Of a DNA stretch of 64,000 nucleotides, positions 57,850 to 64,000 are shown in pieces (the first letter of the stretch is position 1; each line of letters opens with the position of its first letter). The notes beneath the pieces were generated by a model. The model worked only from the letters and a program-made list of their open reading frames with translations. It was not told the DNA's origin and ran no database searches. The position numbers and the translations under genes were made by a program. The DNA is from Caprella mutica. Its lineage: Eukaryota > Arthropoda > Malacostraca > Amphipoda > Caprellidae. The stretch is taken from assembly GCA_947561585.1 (NCBI GenBank), contig CANNZV010001822.1:1-64000 (forward strand), given 5' to 3'.

Positions 57850-58187
57850 TGTTAGAATTAGGTTAAATAACAGTGGGTTAACAACGTTAAGACATAGAGT
57901 TTATTTAAAGAGTAAATATGTTATACAATTAGAAGTCTATTGAGAGATGAGTGGAACACATCTCTCACTGAGTAATGTAAAGAACCGACTGCCTTCAGAA
58001 ACTACAAGCAGTGGTATTTAACCCTCGACGGAAGTGTGATCGACTTTAGACCTTACGTCCGTTTCTCATTAAAAGTAATACATGGTTATTGAAACAATAG
58101 GAAATTTAATATAGCTGAGCTAGTCTAACAGGAAATTAATATTAAACATATAACGAGTGTGTAATACATTTAACTAAAATTTCAACA
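57850..58187 (-). repeat. copia 5' LTR
   Basis: 338 bp, minus-strand start TGTTGAAATTTTAG, end ...CTAATTCTAACA. Near identical to 54227-54564; the few differences include an A/T change near the end of the repeat. Confidence 0.95.
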
Positions 58188-58210
58188 AATTGGGCCCAAA
58201 CACCATTATA

Positions 58211-58541
58211 TTATTGGCCCATTTTTTAAGAGTTTACTGTATTAATTAACTTAATCAAAGACCATTCCTACCGAAATAACTATGAATGTGAAAATATGCG
58301 TTTTCGCATAAAAATATAGTCTTGAGCATAATTGAAATAAAGAATATTCCTAATATGAAAAAAATATCCCTGTTATGAAAAATATTTCATGAATAAATAC
58401 TATTATTCTTTTAAACTACTATAATTTTCTGTTCTGAGATTAGTCATGTAAGCAACAAATTTCCTAGTTATAGTACCTCTATGAGTCTATATAGTGAAAT
58501 ACTGTGAAGTAATTGAGGTAGGATGTAGCCTATAGAAAATA
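58211..58541. other. Unassigned AT-rich stretch
   Basis: No gene or clear repeat. It lies between the G1 remnant and the next MITE. Confidence 0.4.
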
Positions 58542-59325
58542 CAGGCATCCCCCGCTTTAGTTGCCAAATCACGACTCAGTTTAGTTACCAAACGGTAACT
58601 AAAGCGAATAAAAGTGGCAAGAAATTGATAATTGTCACTTCTCGATTATTTATCTCATTTTCTATCAGTTATAGAAAGAAAAATTGTTTTTAGAGTTATT
58701 ACAGTACTACGTATATAAGCATATTAATAATAATATAGTCTTTCATTGTTTGTGACTGTGATGAAAATTTTTAAAGTCGTGCATTTATTAAATGTTTTAA
58801 AATCCATTCATAGCTTAACTCTCACTCAGTATAGGTGAGTAATTAATAGATACTTAGACTTCTATAATTATTGTGCTACATTTAACAAACCGCAATTTTA
58901 TGCTCTATGAAATGTTTTTGGTAGTAGGGTACTAAGTTCCAAGTTATTGGTTGGTTCTACAATTTCGGACACATCAGAAAAGAAAATATAATAATAATTA
59001 TTTAACTTCTATTCTAATTGGTATCATGGATACCAATTGAAATAAAAGTTGAATAATGATTATTATATAAAGATTTTCACGTGTTCGAAAATATAACACG
59101 GAGCTAAACCTAAAATAGGACATGTTGAATTTCTGAACCAACTGCTTCTAATAAGTTAATAAATTTATCTGGATTATAATTTTAATGTTTTTTTAGTTAC
59201 CGTGAAATAATCACAAAAAATTGTCTCCGTTTTCTATGTCTACGAACGGTTCTTATTTCGAAACATGACTCGAAATAAGTATAACTTTTACTAAAGTGAG
59301 TTGTACTTAAAGCGAGGCTTGCCTG
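58542..59325. mobile_element. 'B' family Tc1/mariner-type MITE, copy 1
   Basis: Starts CAGGCATCCCCCGCTTTAGT and ends, inversely, CAGGCAAGCCTCGCTTTAAG, with TA on both flanks. 784 bp, non-coding. Internally it holds TAGTTACCAAACGGTAACTA and a segment like the small MITE in the C elements (about 58930-59110). Confidence 0.85.
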
Positions 59326-59370
59326 TATAACTATTTTAGATGAAGAGACAATAGAAAATAAGAATGTGGG

Positions 59371-60197
59371 TGTCACGCGCGTTTCAGTGATCTGCCATTT
59401 CGACTGATTTTGCTGCGCAATCTATTGATCAATAGTTTGCGCAGCCATTGAGCGATAGCGCAACCATCGATCGATTTCGGCGCGTTCGAATGATATGTTT
59501 TCTTTTTCAGTTTGTACATCAAATTGGCACATTTTATCGCATATATCAATCGATAGCGTAACCATCGATTGATTTCTGCGCGTTCCAATGATACGGATTT
59601 TCTTAGTTTATGCATTTAATTAATTGTTTTGTTTTTGATGGAAAAATACTGTTTAAATACTAATTTTAATATTTAATAAGGCAATGATTGTTGCGCGTTT
59701 GAATGATATGGCTCTTGTTAGTTTATGCATCTATTTGTTACATTTAATAGAGCAACCATCAGTCGATTGTTGCGCGTTTGAATGATATGGATTTTGTTAG
59801 TTTATGCATCTAATTTTTACATTTAATTGAGCAACCATCAGTCGATTGTTGCGCGTTTGAATGATATGGATTTTGTTAGTTTATGCGCAACAATCGATTG
59901 ATGGTTGCTCTATTAGATGTAACAATTAGATGCATAAACTAACAAAATCCATATCATTCAAACGCGCAAAAATCGACTGATGGTTGCCATATTAAATATA
60001 AAAAAAGTACTTAAAAGTATTTTTCCACTAAAAGCAAAACAAATAATTAAATGCATAAACTAAGAAAATCCATATCAGTCGAACGCGCAGCCATCGATCG
60101 GTGGTTGCGCTATCGATCGATGGCTGCGCAAACTATTGATCAATAGATTGCGCAGCGAAATCGGTCGATATGGCAGATCACTCAAACGCACGTGACA
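59371..60197. mobile_element. Large palindromic element with CGATCGAT-rich arrays
   Basis: Inverted arms from TGTCACGCGCGTTTCAGTGA on the left to the matching inverse end at 60197. Between them recur GCGCAACCATCGATCGATT, TGATCAATAGTTTGCGCAGC and TTGCGCGTTTGAATGATATG, in direct order left of about 59880 and inverse to the right. Apparent ORFs are array translations. Confidence 0.8.
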
Positions 60198-60284
60198 TTG
60201 GTATTTAAAGAAGGCCGTGAGCCCGTGACCCCCCCCAGACATGTTAAAATTATTGGAACATACAAGTCGAATTAAAGTTAATGT

Positions 60285-60895
60285 GAATTTGTTGAAACCT
60301 GTTCACTGTTCAGGTTCAATGTAGAAACAAAATTAAATTATTATTACAAAATGTATTCTCATAATCTCATTTTATCTCTACAACTGTTCAATTTTTCTTA
60401 GTTCAATGTAACAAAAATCTTTAGAATTTACCCATTTTATTAACTAAACATTACTGTGACAACTTTGTCAGACGATGTAGGTACACTACACATTGGATCC
60501 AAATGACATGATTCGAGTTAATACGATTTATTTAAATACTTCAAAGTTTTTAATTACACCAAAACATGAGATTAGCATCCAAATGTGATTTAATGGGTTT
60601 TCTAATATTTACCTTATCAAGTATATCAATCGAATTAAAATTTTATAAACATATTTTTAGAGAATATAAAACATAATTCAAAGATAATATTGTCACTACC
60701 CTAGTAAATTCATCGCGTGGTAAATTCATCGCATAGTAAATTCATCGTGTGGTAAATTCATCGCATAGTAAATTCATCGCATTGAAATTCATTGCATGGA
60801 ATTGCTATATGGAACTTTGAACAGGTTTAAACAAATTTAAAATTAATATTCTTTTAAATTTCTGTTCTGTTCTAATTCATCGCATAGTAAATGTC
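60285..60895 (+). mobile_element. W-type element, rearranged copy
   Basis: About seven GGTAAATTCATCGCAT-type units at 60700-60800 and 60875-60893, interrupted by the same spacer as in the W element at 53327 (GAACAGGTTTAAACAAATTT). An inverse copy of the spacer lies at 60285-60325 without an array. The right array edge abuts a LINE fragment. Confidence 0.65.
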
Positions 60896-62200
60896 AGCCA
60901 AGGCTTAAAAATACGTTTAATACTAATTATCTTAATTTTCAAGGGAAAGCATTCACAATAAACATCGTTTATTTTTTTTAATAAAAATAAAGTGGCATTA
61001 TTAACATCTTCGTAATTATTGATGACATTCCAATCAAAAGCAGAGACACTTTCTTCAAATTTCATGAAATTCTCATCATTGACAAGCCTAAATTTAACTT
61101 GAATTGTATCACTGTAATCATTCCTCATTAATGAAGCCCTAGGCAATGTCAGAAATGTTGTACAGTGGTCAGTATTATCATCTAGCAGAATACCTGCGCA
61201 ATTTATATAATTATGAAAATTAGACCATATGAGATGTATAAGCGAGACATTTTGATTAAGATTAGAAGGGGAAAATCTTGTAGGCTTGGTAATTAAAGGT
61301 ATAAAATTGAAGGTTCTCATTACAGACATCTCCCGCTTTAGTTGCCAAATCACGACTCAGTTCAGTTATCAAACGGTAACTAAAGCGAATAAAAGTAACA
61401 AGAAATTTGTAATTGTCACTCCTCGATTATTTATCTCATTTTCTATCAGTTATAGAAAGAAAAATTGTTTTTAGAGTTATTAGAGTACCACGTATGTAAG
61501 CATATTAATAATAATATACAGTCTTTCATTGTTTGTGACTGTGATGAAAATTTTTAAAGTCGTGCATTTATTAAATGTTTAGAAATTCATTCATAGCTTA
61601 ACTCTCACTCAGTATAGGTGAGTAATTAATAGATACTTAGACTTCTATAATTATTGTGCTACATTTAACAAACCGCAATTTTATGCTCTATGAAATATTT
61701 TTGGTAGTAGGGTACTTATAGTATGTAAGTTCCAAGTTATTGGTTGTTCTACAATTTCAGACACGTCAGAAAAGAAAATATTATAATTATTATTTAACTT
61801 CTATTCTAATTGGTATCATGGATACCTATTGAAATAACAATTAAATAATTATTATTATATAAAGATTTTCACGTGTTCGAAAATATGTAACCGTGCAATA
61901 AAACGGAACTAACCCTAAAATAGGACATATGTTGAATTTCTGAACCAATTGCTTCTAAAAACCTCATCTGGATTATAATTTTGATGTTTTTTTAGTTACC
62001 GTGAAATAAACACAAAAAATTGTCTCCGTTTTCTATGTTTACGAACGGTTCTTATTTCGAAACATGACTCGAAATAAGTACCACATTTACTGAAGTGAGT
62101 TGTACTTAAAGCGAGGCTTGCCTGTATAGCAGTAAAATACACTACATCATTGTTCTCTTGACAAGAAGATTAATGTTTAAGTCCCCAAGAAGAAGAGTGA
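60896..62200 (-). pseudogene. LINE endonuclease domain fragment, split by a MITE
   Basis: Before the MITE (62200-62125) the minus strand encodes LLLLGDLNINLL, the GDFN motif of an apurinic-like endonuclease. After it (61322-60896) it reads FNFIPLITKPTRFSPSNLN, DDNTDHCTTFL (the late Asp-His motif) and, near the end, RIFKPWLT. This order fits the endonuclease half of Jockey/CR1-group LINE ORF2. Both ends are cut by array elements. Confidence 0.82.
61323..62124. mobile_element. 'B' family Tc1/mariner-type MITE, copy 2
   Basis: 802 bp, TA flanked, ends CAGACATCTCCCGCTTTAGT and inverse CAGGCAAGCCTCGCTTTAAG. Highly similar to copy 1. It interrupts the LINE endonuclease fragment, whose motifs continue on both sides. 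Confidence 0.88.
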
Positions 62201-62511
62201 TGACCGGTCAATTGATCCCCGGTCATTAGATCCCCGGTCATTGGATCCCCATACCATTTGATCCCCGGTCATTTGGTCCCCGGTCATTTTATTACGATTT
62301 TTATTTCTATATAAAAATTGCCATTTACCATTTAAATAATAAATAAAACTTGTGAATTTTTTTATATAATGAAACAAGATAACAGAATTCAAACAGCTAG
62401 AACTTATTATCGCAACAAATTTTTTATTTTTATTTACAAATAATTTACATTTACAACTAGTCAGAAAACATATTACAGGTGATAGGGAATATTAACCAAC
62501 TCTTGCAAGTT

Positions 62512-62561
62512 AAAGTTAGGTATATTCACTTCGCAAGCTATAAGTGAATATACCTAACTTT
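62512..62561. repeat. Perfect 20-bp hairpin
   Basis: AAAGTTAGGTATATTCACTT (62512-62531), a 10-base loop, then its exact inverse complement (62542-62561). Confidence 0.95.
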
Positions 62562-62604
62562 CAATATAAGCTGTTTTCTCCGAAGCTATTACAAACATTA
62601 TGAT

Positions 62605-62697
62605 CATGTAGGTGGGGCAGATGTAAAATCATTTTATGGTAAATAGTATACTTAAGTTATTTTACCATAAAAATATTTTTGATTTCCCACCTACATG
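62605..62697. repeat. Second hairpin in the same element
   Basis: CATGTAGGTGGG and CCCACCTACATG enclose TTTTATGGTAAA and TTTACCATAAAA, about 93 bp in all. Confidence 0.9.
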
Positions 62698-63120
62698 ACG
62701 ATTATAATTGTAATAGATACGGCAAAGAAAGTTACTCCTCAATTAGCTCCTACACCAGGATAAATAATTACGAGACCTGTGCATTTAAATTGATTTTACC
62801 ATTGAATATTTTTGTTGCTGTAATGTAAATTTGAAAGCATATGTACTGTTATTTATTTGAATAAAAAAATGTTTAATTTCTTGTAAGGTGTTTTTACCCT
62901 TATTACTTGGTTTCTTTAAAAACTTCATCGACTGTAAGGTGCATATTTCTATTATATAATAAATAAATAATATATTCATATATAATAAATGAATAGTAGA
63001 TGTATAAACGGAAAATATGACTGGGAATCAAATGACCGGGGATCTTTTGACCGGGAATCAAATGGTATGGGGATCAAATGACCGGGAATCAACTGACCGG
63101 AGATCAATTGACCTAGACCC

Positions 63121-64000
63121 CATTAATGAATGAGCCCGTGGCGTATACCATTCTTTTTGACTGGACTCTTGGACTGGTACCGGGAGACTGGCCTTTAAAC
63201 CCCGCCTTCATGTCCCAACTGCATGCGTAAGCTGTCCGGTATAGACTATAATAATATTAGAAAGAATAGTGTCAACCAAATCACTCACAGAATACATTGA
63301 AGACACAAAAGCAGGTGAGGCAATATCTCCAGCTCTCCTACAACCCAGTCCACCAAGGTCAACCGGTAGAGTTGCCTGAACCCAAGAATCAGCTGACATC
63401 TCTACATTTGTTACACTGGCAACGGCAGATCTAAGTGATTCATCAAAACAGCTAAGCTGAACTAAGTGATTGTAAGCTGAAGAAGACTGCAGAATATATT
63501 GTAGCTTCAGAATGGAGAAAACATTTCTCAACAAAAAGAGGGCTTGATGGTTATCCCGTAACCAAGAGACCATTAGGTCCAGATCTTCTTTCCTTTTTAA
63601 AATCTCCGCAGGAATTCCAAAGTCAGTTATAAAGGCGCTCCCAACAAAGAGCAATTGTCCTTATTTACCACCCTGACATAAGGAAGCACTGCCCGAACAT
63701 AAATTCAATTTCACCACTCAACCCTACGAGGCTGCGAGCCACCTCGTCTAATCCAAGACGAAACATAGCCGTTCCAAAAGGGTAACCCTTCGACCTCAAA
63801 CAATAGCTGAAGACGAAGAGTAAGCTTGTCATAAGAGTCTATAAAGCTCTGGCACACGGTTACGAATAACTGAAAGGAGGGTGTCTCTCATCAGGCGTTT
63901 TTTTCATCCACATTTAGAAACCCCCTGCTATGATTATAGTCACTCAAGTACCTTCTAGCAGAATGTACGGCAGCCACTCAAGCTGAACCGGTTTTAATTC
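63121..64000 (-). mobile_element. LINE R, second copy (runs off window)
   Basis: Matches 4321-5212 and then 6108-6270 of the first copy. The frame 63654-63208 (148 aa) contains DLDLMVSWLRDNHQALFLLR, SWVQATLPVDLGGLGCRRAG and SPAFVSSMYSVSDLVDTIL, a domain found downstream of the RT in this LINE type. The part nearest 64000 encodes the RT segment in broken frames. Confidence 0.82.

Larger units (their letters stand above)
54227..58187 (-). mobile_element. Ty1/copia LTR retrotransposon, internally deleted
   Basis: 3961 bp with two 338-bp LTRs that begin TG and end CA and differ at only a few bases, and a 5-bp AATTG duplication (54222-54226, 58188-58192). Order on the minus strand: 5' LTR, primer site, leader with a 180-bp duplication, gag, RT-RNase H, polypurine tract (GTGAGGAGGAG near 54565-54575), 3' LTR. 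Protease and integrase are missing, so it could move only with help. Near-identical LTRs imply a recent insertion. Confidence 0.95.
54187..58210 (+). mobile_element. Word-array remnant G1 (CGACAATTGGGCCCA) split by copia
   Basis: Three tandem units before and through the retrotransposon target: CGACAATTGGGCCCA, GAACAATTGGGCCCA, CGACAATTG, then GGGCCCA after the insertion at 58193. Removing the copia element and one AATTG restores the third unit exactly. No second end was found. Confidence 0.65.
62196..63120. mobile_element. Word-array element (word GGTCATTTGATCCCC)
   Basis: The left array (62203-62285) and inverse right array (63020-63113) each hold six to seven 15-bp units. Both contain one deviant ATACCATTTGATYCCC unit at the same position, so the ends are true mirror copies. 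The right end read inward is GGGTCTAGGTCAATTGATC. Inside are two perfect or near-perfect hairpins and no gene. Confidence 0.88.

Noticed and set aside
59373..59615. ORF with two copies of a SNAPKSIDGC-like peptide
   Set aside because: Produced by the palindromic element's DNA repeats.
62177..62392. Minus ORF with repeated MTGDQ and DRGSN-like words
   Set aside because: It is the translation of the GGTCATTTGATCCCC array; the repetition comes from the DNA repeat.
8840..63000. Possible piRNA cluster, given the density of nested elements
   Set aside because: Nesting alone is not evidence; small-RNA data would be needed.

Overview
This window looks like nuclear DNA from an AT-rich invertebrate animal, probably an arthropod. 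It has an intron-containing galactose-3-O-sulfotransferase gene, a copia element with a copia-type internal initiator-tRNA primer site, pogo, Tc1, hAT and PIF/Harbinger elements, and two kinds of non-LTR retrotransposon. I cannot name the species. Only one intact host gene was found; almost everything else is mobile DNA, much of it nested.

Layout. 1-2514: a minus-strand rDNA piece (28S 5' part, ITS2, a very divergent 5.8S, ITS1, 18S 3' end) that stops abruptly beside a transposon-like terminus (2521-2580). 2671-8835: a foldback element holding a TTAA-flanked MITE and a decayed non-LTR element. 8840-15300: a four-level nest (element in LINE in element in element). 15514-18527: a complete pogo-like transposon with an intact 624-aa transposase. 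18790-26167: the host gene, eight coding exons on the minus strand giving 391 aa; its 4.7-kb first coding intron is filled by a Tc1 relic that carries two further MITEs. 26970-33215: an inverted-repeat element with a broken THAP finger. 33404-53300: a dense set of foldback and array-ended elements (33404, 36872, 43408, 44716, 46754, 48208, 49086, 51572). 53327-58210: another array element, then a copia retrotransposon lacking protease and integrase. 58542-64000: Tc1/mariner-type MITEs, a large palindromic element, array-ended elements and LINE pieces.

The most notable signal is a group of at least nine element types whose termini are arrays of 14-17 bp 'words'. Each type has its own word, yet all fit one skeleton (about GGNCAAWTNNNCCCC read from outside inward), and several begin with the same terminal GGGTCTA or GGGTATCC. 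Two types with different words (33404-34738 and 46754-48201) share an internal coding remnant, which argues for common descent. I know of no described superfamily that matches exactly; Zisupton-like, CACTA and foldback elements are the nearest analogues for iterated subterminal repeats.

Limits: all boundaries were read by eye, no similarity search was run, and clade names rest on recognised motifs.
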